This document shows positions 1-5,820 of a DNA stretch of 6,319 bases, in pieces. The DNA is from Eubacteriales bacterium. Lineage in GTDB: Bacteria; Bacillota; Clostridia; Oscillospirales; CAG-272. Location of the stretch: positions 1-6,319 of the forward strand of contig JAQVWU010000185.1 in the NCBI GenBank assembly GCA_028709565.1. Reading direction: 5' to 3'. The translations under genes and the position numbers were made by a program. The notes below the pieces were generated by a model. It saw only the letters and a program-made list of their open reading frames with translations. It was not told where the DNA came from and did not search any database. The number at the start of each line of letters is the position of its first letter. Position 1 is the stretch's first letter.

Positions 1-442
1 GCGTGAAATGGAGGATGAACTCGGCATTCTGACCCTGCCGAAAAACAATGAGTCACAGGAGCGTTATTACAATACGCTTCAGTACAACAACGCGACCGTC
101 TATACCGTCCCCGTTTCGGTTTCGGAGATTGACCGCACGGGTATGATTCTTGAGGCTCTCGCGTACCAGTCGTTTGATACGCTCACGCCGGCTTATTACG
201 AAATCACCCTCAAGCGCAAATACACCAATGATGAAGATTCGGCAGCTATGCTGGACCTGATCTTCGATACGCGTATTGTCGACCTGGGTATGATGTTTGA
301 CTGGAGTTCCATAACGGGTATATACGACGGTCTGGCAAAACCCGGAGCCAAGGAATTCACCACTGTTTTTGCTTCCCGTGAGTCGGGCATTCTGAAAGCG
401 ATGGAAAAAACAGTCGACGCGCTTTTCGATAGCGCCGGATAA
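1..442 (+). CDS. Extracellular solute-binding protein, C-terminal fragment (5' end outside window)
   Basis: The reading frame is open from the first base (codons begin at position 2, and Arg-Glu precede the first visible Met) and ends at TAA 440-442, so only the last 146 residues are present. The segment contains a run like ALAYQSFDTLTPAYYEITLK followed by an acidic, hydrophobic stretch with DLIFDTRIVDLG. I recognise this as the C-terminal lobe typical of clostridial family 1 extracellular solute-binding proteins, lipoproteins that deliver a ligand, usually a sugar, to an ABC permease. The lipobox and N-terminal lobe would lie upstream and cannot be checked. It is the only plus-strand gene and it converges with the glycosyltransferase gene, leaving 6 bp between the stops. 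No transporter permease is visible in the window. Family is fairly sure; the ligand is unknown. Confidence 0.7.
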   Translation, partial: REMEDELGILTLPKNNESQERYYNTLQYNNATVYTVPVSVSEIDRTGMILEALAYQSFDTLTPAYYEITLKRKYTNDEDSAAMLDLIFDTRIVDLGMMFDWSSITGIYDGLAKPGAKEFTTVFASRESGILKAMEKTVDALFDSAG

Positions 443-448
443 AGCCGC

Positions 449-1618
449 TCAGGATTCAAGCAAACTCCGGTAAACATTTTCTACGCGCAGCCCGTATTGT
501 TCTATTGAATAGTCTTCGGCGGTTAACTGCGCCATTTGTCCGATACGCTCGCTGAACGCCGTGTTATTGAATACACTTAGAACAGCCCCGTGGAAAGCGC
601 TGTTTTCATAAAAGAATACGCCGTTTTCATTGTCCCGAATCAGTTCTTCCAGACACGGGTCATATTTTGCGATGACCGGCAGTCCTGCCGCCATCGCTTC
701 TATATAGGTAATGCCCTGGGTCTCGGAGGTGGACGCCATGACAAAAGCGTCGCCTATATTATAATAAAGCCCGATTCTGTCGTATTCGACCCGCCCGGTA
801 AATTTAACGCGGTTGCTTATTCCCAGTTTTTCCGCCAGTTCCATAAGTTCCTCCTCGGCGGGACCGAAACCAACAATCAGCATTGCAAAGGCCGGGTTGC
901 TTTCAAGCAGAACCTTCATGCCCGTTATCAGCACATCAATACTTTTTTCCTTTGCGACGCGGCCGACGAATAACAGTATCCTGTCGTCCGGTCTGAAGCC
1001 CAACAGAGCGCGCAGGTTGGAAAGCTCGGTTTCATTATAGCTGCGCCGCCTGAAACGCTCATGATCTATACCCGTCGGGATAACATGGATCTTTTCCCGA
1101 TTGAACGCGCAGATCTGGACCAGATAATTACGGGTTTTTTCGGTAGGCGCAATCAGCGCCAAACTGTGGCTGCCGCACCGTTTTATATAGGTCCGCGTCA
1201 GCTTTTTCAGCCGATTGATTCCCAACAACTGATGAAAAGGCAGATAATGCGTATAATCCTCCCACATGGTGTGGTAGGTGTGAACCATTTTAATATTGTA
1301 TTTATCGGCCATACGCCGGGCAAAGGTCCAGGTTAAAAACTCGGTATGGGTATGTATTATCTCTATATTGAGATCATGAATCACTTTTTCGGTCTTTTTG
1401 GATACAACCGACGCCATCCTGTAGTCTTTATTGGTTATCAGAGGCAGACTCGGTAATTTGAAAACGTTGTTTTTATCAGGCTGACTTATATGCTTTGTTG
1501 TGGTAAAGACATATACATTATGACCTAACCGTTCCAGCTCGTTTTCAAGCATGGACAGCGAAACAACAACACCGTTGATGTCCGGCAAATATGTGTCTGA
1601 AAACATGCCGATGTTCAT
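449..1618 (-). CDS. GT4-family glycosyltransferase
   Basis: This encodes a 389-residue retaining GT-B glycosyltransferase, full length for GT4. The N-terminal acceptor domain begins with GMFSDTYLPDINGVV (residues 4-18), the typical glycine-rich opening of this group, and carries IIHTHTEF (88-94) and the TYHTMWEDYTHY segment (114-125). The C-terminal nucleotide-sugar domain has IPTGID (180-185), VGRVAKEKSID (218-228, with Arg220 and Lys225 expected to bind the donor phosphates) and the EX7E motif ETQGITYIE (Glu299 to Glu307) followed by AMAAGLPV. There is no signal peptide or membrane helix, so a cytoplasmic or membrane-surface enzyme is expected. The subgroup resembles Bacillota diacylglycerol glucosyltransferases that make membrane glycolipids; that acceptor is an inference, and another lipid or polysaccharide acceptor is possible. 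The ATG start is preceded by GAGG (1629-1632) at a slightly long 10-nt spacing. Its stop lies 6 bp from the stop of the converging plus-strand gene. Confidence 0.9.
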   Translation of the reverse strand: MNIGMFSDTYLPDINGVVVSLSMLENELERLGHNVYVFTTTKHISQPDKNNVFKLPSLPLITNKDYRMASVVSKKTEKVIHDLNIEIIHTHTEFLTWTFARRMADKYNIKMVHTYHTMWEDYTHYLPFHQLLGINRLKKLTRTYIKRCGSHSLALIAPTEKTRNYLVQICAFNREKIHVIPTGIDHERFRRRSYNETELSNLRALLGFRPDDRILLFVGRVAKEKSIDVLITGMKVLLESNPAFAMLIVGFGPAEEELMELAEKLGISNRVKFTGRVEYDRIGLYYNIGDAFVMASTSETQGITYIEAMAAGLPVIAKYDPCLEELIRDNENGVFFYENSAFHGAVLSVFNNTAFSERIGQMAQLTAEDYSIEQYGLRVENVYRSLLES

Positions 1619-1650
1619 GCGATTAATACCTCGTTAACCTTATTCTGTTT

Positions 1651-1679
1651 ATAATATAGAGCCGGCTTAAAAAACACAA
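1651..1679 (-). promoter_or_regulatory. Candidate promoter of the glycosyltransferase gene
   Basis: On the minus strand TTGTGT (1679-1674, 3 of 6 consensus matches) is followed after 17 nt by TATTAT (1656-1651, 5 of 6 matches). Transcription would begin near 1644, giving a leader of about 25 nt before the ATG at 1618. The weak -35 box overlaps the inverted repeat at 1660-1686, so this call is tentative. Confidence 0.35.
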
Positions 1680-1686
1680 GCCGGCT
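1660..1686 (-). terminator. Inverted repeat after the GH4 gene, weak terminator candidate
   Basis: Arms at 1660-1668 and 1678-1686 (AGCCGGCTT and AAGCCGGCT) pair perfectly over 9 bp around a 9-nt A/T-rich loop, 18 bp beyond the GH4 stop codon. The position suits a terminator, but the minus-strand RNA continues as CUAUAUUAUAAAC and not as a U-run; on the plus strand it is followed by TAAAATATT, which is no better. Because the arm core is itself palindromic, the same 12 bases GCCGGCTTAAAA also occur as a direct repeat (1661-1672 and 1680-1691). It may stop or pause transcription, protect the GH4 mRNA end, or act as a protein site. Confidence 0.4.
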
Positions 1687-1703
1687 TAAAATATTGTTAT
1701 AAG

Positions 1704-3119
1704 TTATTTTCGCGCGGCGCCTCTGTATCCCTCTTTAACCGGAATATATGTGCCATCAGCCCTGGCGCTGTTTATTCTGTCTTTCGCCCGTGCTATTTCA
1801 TCTTTCCATTGCGGCAGCCATTGTTCGCCGGCAATCAGCATCTCGTCAACCAGCTGAACAATTTCATGGGTATTGCACACGGCCCCGGTCAGGGGATCCA
1901 TCATAAACGCCTGCCTCAGAAGGCGGATGTCAGCCGAAACGGCAGCCTCCACCGCCAGCCGCTGCACCCAGATGCTCTGCGAGCAGACGGCAGCTGCGCC
2001 CAGCGGCAGTTCTCCCACCCGGGGGACCGATACGCCGTTGCCGTCCACATAACAGGGCACCTCCACTATAGATTCATCGCTGAGGTTGGTAATGCAGCCG
2101 TCGTTCATTACGTTGAAATGACCCCGGTAGCATCTGCCCGTCTCAAGCCCCTCGACTATATATGAGCCGTGTTCGTTGCTCCTGTCACCGTATACGGCAG
2201 GCGCTTCCTCTTTGATTTTCGGAAATTCGGTTTCGAACCAGTTGCGGTTCTCCTTGCATACCCGCAGATAACCGCCTGTTTCACCGTCAATCCAGACCCC
2301 CATATCAATCCATTCCTTTATCTCGTCGGGACGTTTGCGATACCAGGCGACATATTCCGACAGATGCCCGTTTGATTCGGTCGAGTAATATCCGAACCTT
2401 TTGAGCATGTCGATGCGGACCTTTTCCGTTTTAGAATATTTCTCATGTTTCTCGAAAGCTTCAAGCAATCGTCCTGTGACATCGACCCCTTTGTGCCTCA
2501 GCTGTATATACCATGTCTGATGATTGATGCCCGCGCAGATAAAGTCCAGCTCGTTTTGCGGAATGCCCAGCGCGTCGGCAATCTGCCAATGCCCGCCTTG
2601 AACACCGTGACACAACCCCAGGGTCGGAACCTTGCCGTATTTTATGGCAGCCCAGGTCATCATGGCGTTGGGATTTGCGTAGTTGAGCATCAATACATCC
2701 GGTCTGCAGACCTCTTTTATATCTCTGCAAAAATCAAGAATGGCGGCAATCCCCCGCTGACCGTACATGATACCGCCCGCGCAAAGGGTATCGGCGACAC
2801 ACTGGTCTATACCATAGCGCAGCGGAATTTCGATATCGGTCTCAAAGGCTTCCAGACCACCTATGCGGACACAGTTAACCACGTATTTCGCGTCCCTGAG
2901 CGCCTCACGGCGGTCCAAAGTTGAATGAATTTTTATATCCAGCCCGTTGCTGGTAATATCACGCTGACAGATTTCGGTGACCATGTCCAGATTCTTTTGA
3001 TTTATATCGGTAAAAGCTATTTCTATATTGTCAAACTCCTTTACCGCCAGCATGTCGCAAAGCAGTCTGCGCGTGAAGCCGAGACTTCCGGCTCCAATAA
3101 AAGCAACCTTAAAGCTCAT
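1704..3119 (-). CDS. GH4-family alpha-galactosidase/alpha-glucosidase (MelA type)
   Basis: This encodes a 471-residue glycoside hydrolase family 4 enzyme, close in length to E. coli MelA (451). GH4 enzymes cleave alpha- or beta-glycosides by an NAD-dependent oxidation-elimination route with a divalent metal, usually Mn2+, in the cytoplasm. Visible signatures, numbered from the ATG start: the Rossmann loop FIGAGSLGF (7-15) with Asp38 at the end of strand 2 for the NAD ribose; DTLCAGGIM (110-118), matching the DTLGPGGIM of MelA; LNYANPNAM (145-153); the metal-site CHGVQGG with Cys170; GINHQTWY (197-204) with metal-ligand His200; and the ESNGHLSEY segment with Tyr256 as likely catalytic base. 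No signal peptide is present. The motif after the metal Cys is CHGV where E. coli MelA has CHSV, so galactoside specificity is not certain. The ATG at 3119-3117 is chosen over an in-frame TTG at 3125 (see the ribosome site entry). The neighbouring epimerase and solute-binding protein support a role in oligosaccharide use. Confidence 0.88.
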   Translation of the reverse strand: MSFKVAFIGAGSLGFTRRLLCDMLAVKEFDNIEIAFTDINQKNLDMVTEICQRDITSNGLDIKIHSTLDRREALRDAKYVVNCVRIGGLEAFETDIEIPLRYGIDQCVADTLCAGGIMYGQRGIAAILDFCRDIKEVCRPDVLMLNYANPNAMMTWAAIKYGKVPTLGLCHGVQGGHWQIADALGIPQNELDFICAGINHQTWYIQLRHKGVDVTGRLLEAFEKHEKYSKTEKVRIDMLKRFGYYSTESNGHLSEYVAWYRKRPDEIKEWIDMGVWIDGETGGYLRVCKENRNWFETEFPKIKEEAPAVYGDRSNEHGSYIVEGLETGRCYRGHFNVMNDGCITNLSDESIVEVPCYVDGNGVSVPRVGELPLGAAAVCSQSIWVQRLAVEAAVSADIRLLRQAFMMDPLTGAVCNTHEIVQLVDEMLIAGEQWLPQWKDEIARAKDRINSARADGTYIPVKEGYRGAARK

Positions 3120-3127
3120 ATACAATA

Positions 3128-3131
3128 CCTC
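3128..3131 (-). promoter_or_regulatory. Ribosome binding site that fixes the GH4 start
   Basis: GAGG on the minus strand lies 8 nt before the ATG at 3119-3117, a normal spacing. The alternative in-frame TTG at 3125-3123 would be only 2 nt from the same site, too close for initiation. The protein therefore most likely begins MSFKVAFIGAG, which also matches the usual short lead into the GH4 Rossmann loop. Confidence 0.7.
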
Positions 3132-3185
3132 ATTTTGTTTTATGTTTATATATATTACGATATCAGCTGTCGCCGAATTATTTAT

Positions 3186-3214
3186 ATGTTATCCTATAAT
3201 AATTCAAATGTCAA
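3186..3214 (-). promoter_or_regulatory. Candidate promoter of the GH4 gene
   Basis: On the minus strand a perfect -35 box TTGACA (3214-3209) is followed after 17 nt by TAACAT (3191-3186, 4 of 6 matches). Transcription would start near 3179 and leave a leader of about 60 nt, A/T-rich with no riboswitch-like structure that I can recognise. The -35 box directly abuts the GC-rich inverted repeat at 3215-3242. Confidence 0.5.
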
Positions 3215-3242
3215 GGCGCGCCGCAGACTTTTTTGCCGCGCC
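3215..3242 (-). terminator. GC-rich inverted repeat after the XRE regulator gene
   Basis: GGCGCG (3215-3220) pairs with CGCGCC (3237-3242) around a 16-nt interior holding a T6 run on the plus strand; two more G-C pairs are possible if two bases bulge. It begins 3 bp past the stop of the XRE gene, the right place for a terminator, but the minus-strand RNA downstream (UUGACAUUUGAA) lacks a solid U-run. The left arm contains the palindrome GGCGCGCC. It may be a weak terminator or a protein site beside the GH4 promoter. Confidence 0.35.
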
Positions 3243-3245
3243 CTA

Positions 3246-4382
3246 TTACATATCGGCAAAGCATCGGGCATAACGGTCGTTCCCGCGTATCGCTTCAACC
3301 AGATTTTCGGGCGCGACGCTGAGCCAGCCCTTCCATGAACCCTCGGGGTTCTTGGGCCAGTTATCGCTCGGAAAGGTAACCTTTGACACAAGGGGAGCGG
3401 TATATTGATAAACACCGGTTTGGCGTATAGCGTCGTATTTCTCCGCATGCCCGAACGCAATGTCAAAATACTCTGTCGCGCAGGCTAAATTGTCCTGTCT
3501 TGCCGTCAGAACGGCGCACCACAGATACAGATCGCGCAGGTCGGAATGACCGATACCGCAGTTGCCGTCGTCGAAGATCAGTTCATACAGACGCGCGATC
3601 CCCGATAAAATGCGCACACCGGTTTCGCTCCGGACCAGGGATAATTTCGATAAAACCGCGTTCTCCGCAATAATCTTAATCTGCCGGGTCAGTTCAATCA
3701 AAGCTTCGCCCTGATATAAATCGCGCTTTTCTCCCTCGCTTGCGGCAGCAAGCAGACATTCGCGGCTTATTATAACCGGGTCCTGTTTCGCGGCTATCGC
3801 CTCCGCCCTGTCATAGGCACCGATAGCCGCGTATTGCCTGACCATAACCGTAATTACCGCCAGCCGGTCGTCCGGACCCAGTCCCATTTCCAATACTTTA
3901 TCGAATATCGTCAGCGCCTCCTGCCAATACTCGTTTTTTGCGTTATAATCCGCGTCGTTCAAAGCGTAATCGCACCCGTCCTCTGTATATCCGCGGGCGC
4001 CGTATTTCTGCCATCCGTACATATTAAGCGCGAATCCGAGCCGTAATAATATCTGCGCTTCCGCCGGAAATTCGGAAGCAGCTTCCCTAAGCATGGCAAC
4101 ACAATCCCCCAGATCATCCTGCGCGTTAATCATAGCATCCGCGTCGGCAATGATCTTTTGTTTTTTTTGTTCCCGCTCGCCGTTATAACCGAATAGTTCG
4201 TCGATTGATACATTAAAATAATTTGCGATTGCCGGAATTATTTCCATATCGGGATACCCGCCGCCCGCTTCCCAGCGAGAAACAGCCTGACCGGTAACAC
4301 CGAGCGCGTCCGCCAGCATTTCCTGTGTCTTTCTGTCATGTCGGCGAAGTTCTCTGATTTTTTCTCCCAGTTTAATCCGCAT
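3246..4382 (-). CDS. XRE-family HTH regulator with long helical C-terminal region
   Basis: This encodes a 378-residue protein. Residues about 6-62 form a Cro/CI (XRE) helix-turn-helix: IRELRRHDRKTQEMLADALG, then VTGQAVSRWEAGGGYPD as turn and recognition helix, then IIPAIANYFNVSIDELFG, the usual ending of the domain. After a charged linker (about 67-80, rich in Glu, Lys and Gln), residues about 90-320 are mostly alternating amphipathic helices resembling TPR-like repeats (for example EYWQEALTIFDKVLEMGLGP), a build seen in clostridial XRE proteins that sense a peptide, partner or metabolite. No enzymatic motif is visible and there is no membrane segment. The ATG start has GGAGG (4394-4390) 7 nt upstream. 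The gene ends with TAA followed at once by an in-frame TAG. It lies between the GH4 and epimerase genes, all on one strand but each with its own promoter; it may regulate itself and these neighbours, which is inference. The C-terminal function is unknown. Confidence 0.85.
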   Translation of the reverse strand: MRIKLGEKIRELRRHDRKTQEMLADALGVTGQAVSRWEAGGGYPDMEIIPAIANYFNVSIDELFGYNGEREQKKQKIIADADAMINAQDDLGDCVAMLREAASEFPAEAQILLRLGFALNMYGWQKYGARGYTEDGCDYALNDADYNAKNEYWQEALTIFDKVLEMGLGPDDRLAVITVMVRQYAAIGAYDRAEAIAAKQDPVIISRECLLAAASEGEKRDLYQGEALIELTRQIKIIAENAVLSKLSLVRSETGVRILSGIARLYELIFDDGNCGIGHSDLRDLYLWCAVLTARQDNLACATEYFDIAFGHAEKYDAIRQTGVYQYTAPLVSKVTFPSDNWPKNPEGSWKGWLSVAPENLVEAIRGNDRYARCFADM

Positions 4383-4405
4383 ACAAATGCCTCCGAGTCA
4401 TATAT

Positions 4406-4417
4406 TCACCGGTGTGA
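4406..4417. repeat. Inverted repeat near the XRE transcription start
   Basis: TCAC-CGGT-GTGA gives two 4-bp half-sites around a 4-bp spacer, and the central CACCGGTG (4407-4414) is a perfect 8-bp palindrome. It covers the predicted transcription start of the XRE gene, where a repressor site would block initiation. Possible operator for autoregulation; short enough to be chance. Confidence 0.3.
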
Positions 4418-4421
4418 TAAT

Positions 4422-4450
4422 ATTATACCGAAAGTTTGTAATAATAACAA
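4422..4450 (-). promoter_or_regulatory. Promoter of the XRE regulator gene
   Basis: On the minus strand TTGTTA (4450-4445, 4 of 6 matches) and a perfect TATAAT (4427-4422) are separated by 17 nt. The start would be near 4415, giving a leader of about 33 nt that contains the GGAGG ribosome site. The -35 box lies inside a 15-bp imperfect palindrome, TTGTAATAATAACAA on the plus strand (4436-4450), with half-sites matching at 6 of 7 positions, a candidate operator. Confidence 0.55.
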
Positions 4451-4473
4451 TTATCAATTCGTTGTTTCAATAT

Positions 4474-4486
4474 CAAGCGCCGCTTG
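4474..4486. repeat. 13-bp palindrome upstream of the XRE promoter
   Basis: CAAGCG and CGCTTG flank a single central C. It sits between the epimerase terminator and the XRE promoter, about 25 bp upstream of the -35 box, a position used by activators or accessory operators. It has no U-run, so a terminator role is unlikely. Confidence 0.3.
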
Positions 4487-4510
4487 GATTGAGCCGCTGT
4501 AAAATGGCGT

Positions 4511-4538
4511 AAAAAAGCAGCCCGCTGCCGCGGACCGC
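4511..4538 (-). terminator. Intrinsic terminator of the aldose epimerase gene
   Basis: The minus-strand RNA would form a 9-bp stem, GCGGUCCGC with GCGGGCUGC (two G-U pairs), closed by a GGCA tetraloop (4529-4526) and followed directly by six U residues (4516-4511). It begins 9 bp after the epimerase stop codon. This is a textbook Rho-independent terminator and separates the epimerase unit from the XRE gene. Confidence 0.85.
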
Positions 4539-4547
4539 CCTTGCAAT

Positions 4548-5414
4548 CTAGATCAATGTTATTTTATATGAAACACTGTATTCACCGCCAGCGGGCAGGG
4601 TTATGACATAAGGCTTGTCCTCGAAATTCCCGCTTTCATCGGGCATTGCCGGCAGTCCAACCCAGGGTTCAAGACAGATGAAGGGCGAGTGCTTCTTGGG
4701 CGGACTCCACAATACCAATACGGGAAAACCCGTGTAATCAAATTCCAGTCCCCTTGAGTTGTGTTTGTTTATCAGCTTTACGCGGCGGCTCTTCAAGCCG
4801 GTCGCTATGAGCGCGTCGGCGTCAAAGTCGGCGTAACGCAGGTCAAATTCGCGGCCTTCTATACGGCGCTCCGCTCTGTAAGCGTTAGAATACAGACTGT
4901 CTGCGTCTGTATAATAAAGATCGCAGTTCTCTTTTAAATCAAAAACAAGTTTATAGTCCTCCAGCGAACCGTCAACACAAAAACCCGGATGACCTCCGAT
5001 GCAGAACTTTATCCCGTCCGTGTCGGTGTTTTTCACCGTATATGTCGTCTTATAACCGCCGTCGTCCAGCTCGTGTGTCACACAGAGCGCAAATCTGTAA
5101 GGATATTGGTTCAGAGTCGTCTCGTTTGAACCCAGACTGAAAACAACCTTCTTTTCATCCGATTCGATCAGTTCAAACTCGCTCTTGCGGGCAAAGCCGT
5201 GTTTGCCGCTCATGGTATACTCTTTTCCACCGAATTTTGTTTTACCGTTCTTCAGAGCGCTGACAAACGGGAACAATACGGGGGCGTGACCCGACCAATG
5301 GGCGGCATCGCCACGCCAGATATATTCCCTGCCGTCTGCTTTATACGAAATAAGTTCTCCTCCTGCCGTATCGGCGATTCCCTCGGCCCCGCAGCAGTTC
5401 AGTTTAATCTGCAC
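4548..5414 (-). CDS. Aldose 1-epimerase family protein (LacX-like galactose mutarotase)
   Basis: This encodes a 288-residue member of the galactose mutarotase-like beta-sandwich fold, the usual length for the LacX-like subgroup. Such enzymes interconvert alpha and beta anomers of free hexoses or related sugars in the cytoplasm. Key segments are PVLFPF (45-50), the MSGKHGFAR motif (68-76, His72), GGHPGF (140-145) with His142 as the expected general acid, and ICLEPWVGLP (246-255) with Glu249 as the expected general base. No signal peptide is seen. The start is GTG (5414-5412), well supported by GGAGGA (5426-5421) 6 nt upstream and by the next residues, QIKLNCCGAEG, leading into strand 1. It has its own promoter and terminator. 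The sugar handled cannot be read from sequence; the nearby GH4 gene makes galactose or glucose plausible. Confidence 0.88.
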   Translation of the reverse strand: MQIKLNCCGAEGIADTAGGELISYKADGREYIWRGDAAHWSGHAPVLFPFVSALKNGKTKFGGKEYTMSGKHGFARKSEFELIESDEKKVVFSLGSNETTLNQYPYRFALCVTHELDDGGYKTTYTVKNTDTDGIKFCIGGHPGFCVDGSLEDYKLVFDLKENCDLYYTDADSLYSNAYRAERRIEGREFDLRYADFDADALIATGLKSRRVKLINKHNSRGLEFDYTGFPVLVLWSPPKKHSPFICLEPWVGLPAMPDESGNFEDKPYVITLPAGGEYSVSYKITLI

Positions 5415-5420
5415 AAAAAT

Positions 5421-5426
5421 TCCTCC
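5421..5426 (-). promoter_or_regulatory. Ribosome binding site supporting the GTG start of the epimerase
   Basis: GGAGGA on the minus strand lies 6 nt before the GTG at 5414-5412. No in-frame ATG lies near enough to use this site, so GTG is the likely start codon. Confidence 0.8.
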
Positions 5427-5452
5427 GTCTTTTTTTCAATTTTGATAAGCTT

Positions 5453-5481
5453 ATTATAACACCGCCGCGCCGGATTTGCAA
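5453..5481 (-). promoter_or_regulatory. Promoter of the aldose epimerase gene
   Basis: On the minus strand TTGCAA (5481-5476, 4 of 6 matches) is followed after 17 nt by a perfect TATAAT (5458-5453), with an extended -10 TG one base before it. Transcription would start near 5446, giving a leader of about 32 nt. A 10-bp palindrome ATAAGCTTAT (5445-5454) covers the start region. The promoter begins about 13 bp beyond the tRNA terminator, so the epimerase is insulated from tRNA transcription. Confidence 0.6.
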
Positions 5482-5493
5482 TACAAACACGCA

Positions 5494-5522
5494 TAAAAAA
5501 CAACCCCCGGCGCTGGGGATTG
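5494..5522 (-). terminator. Intrinsic terminator of the tRNA cluster
   Basis: The minus-strand RNA folds as CAAUCCCC paired with GGGGGUUG (8 bp, one G-U pair) around an AGCGCC loop, followed by six U residues (5500-5495). It begins 17 nt after the CCA end of the last tRNA-Gly, so it closes the tRNA unit. Confidence 0.88.
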
Positions 5523-5539
5523 TCTTTCGTTGTTGTAAA

Positions 5540-5615
5540 TGGAGCGGATTACGGGGCTCGAACCCGCCACCTCGACCTTGGCAAGGTCGCGCTCTACCAA
5601 ATGAGCTAAATCCGC
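5540..5615 (-). tRNA. tRNA-Gly(GCC), distal copy
   Basis: This is a 76-nt cloverleaf on the minus strand. The acceptor GCGGATT pairs with AATCCGC, followed by discriminator T and encoded CCA. The anticodon stem CGACC/GGTCG holds loop TTGCCAA, with anticodon GCC for glycine codons GGC/GGU. The D-arm (TAGCTC...GAGC) and T-arm (GGTTCGAGCCC region) are intact. The sequence is identical to the copy at 5896-5971. It has its own consensus promoter upstream and a terminator downstream. Confidence 0.97.
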
Positions 5616-5629
5616 GTCTGTATGACATT

Positions 5630-5658
5630 ATTATATACTTAAATTGTTCGGTTGTCAA
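5630..5658 (-). promoter_or_regulatory. Consensus promoter of the distal tRNA-Gly
   Basis: On the minus strand a perfect TTGACA (5658-5653) and a perfect TATAAT (5635-5630) are separated by exactly 17 nt. The start would lie near 5623, about 8 nt before the mature tRNA 5' end, typical for a strong stable-RNA promoter. Confidence 0.87.
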
Positions 5659-5676
5659 TAGAAAAGCTGATAAATT

Positions 5677-5721
5677 AAAAAACACCTCGACGACCCTGTT
5701 TGAATCATCAGACGGTGTTTT
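5677..5721 (-). terminator. Two-part hairpin with U-run between tRNA-Cys and distal tRNA-Gly
   Basis: The minus-strand RNA can pair AAAACACC (5721-5714) with GGUGUUUU (5686-5679), and inside this UGAUGA (5710-5705) with UCGUCG (5693-5688, two G-U pairs), separated by a small internal loop. The outer arm runs straight into further U residues (5678-5677). It ends about 20 nt before the distal tRNA-Gly promoter, so it probably ends transcription arriving from tRNA-Cys. The A-U-rich base and 11-nt loop make it weaker than the terminator at 5494-5522. Confidence 0.6.
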
Positions 5722-5725
5722 GGTT

Positions 5726-5800
<75 letters not shown>

Positions 5801-5820
5801 TTAAAGACTGCCTGAAACAA

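Noticed and set aside
419..435. GCGCT/AGCGC hairpin near the end of the solute-binding protein gene as a terminator
   Set aside because: It is only 5 bp, lies inside coding sequence before the stop, and has no U-run on either strand.
2461..2730. Minus-strand open frame of 89 codons inside the GH4 gene in another frame
   Set aside because: It overlaps the GH4 motifs CHGV and GINH in the true frame and has no recognisable ribosome site.
2445..2924. Plus-strand open frame of 159 codons opposite the GH4 gene
   Set aside because: It is fully antisense to a well-supported GH4 gene and its translation resembles no family I know; similar antisense frames at 1809-2165 and 590-973 are rejected for the same reason.
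3120..3125. In-frame TTG at 3125 as start of the GH4 gene, adding two residues
   Set aside because: It would be only 2 nt from the GAGG ribosome site, whereas the ATG at 3119 has an 8-nt spacing.
3194..3466. Minus-strand open frame of 90 codons overlapping the end of the XRE gene
   Set aside because: It mostly lies inside the XRE coding region in a different frame and has a composition typical of shadow frames.
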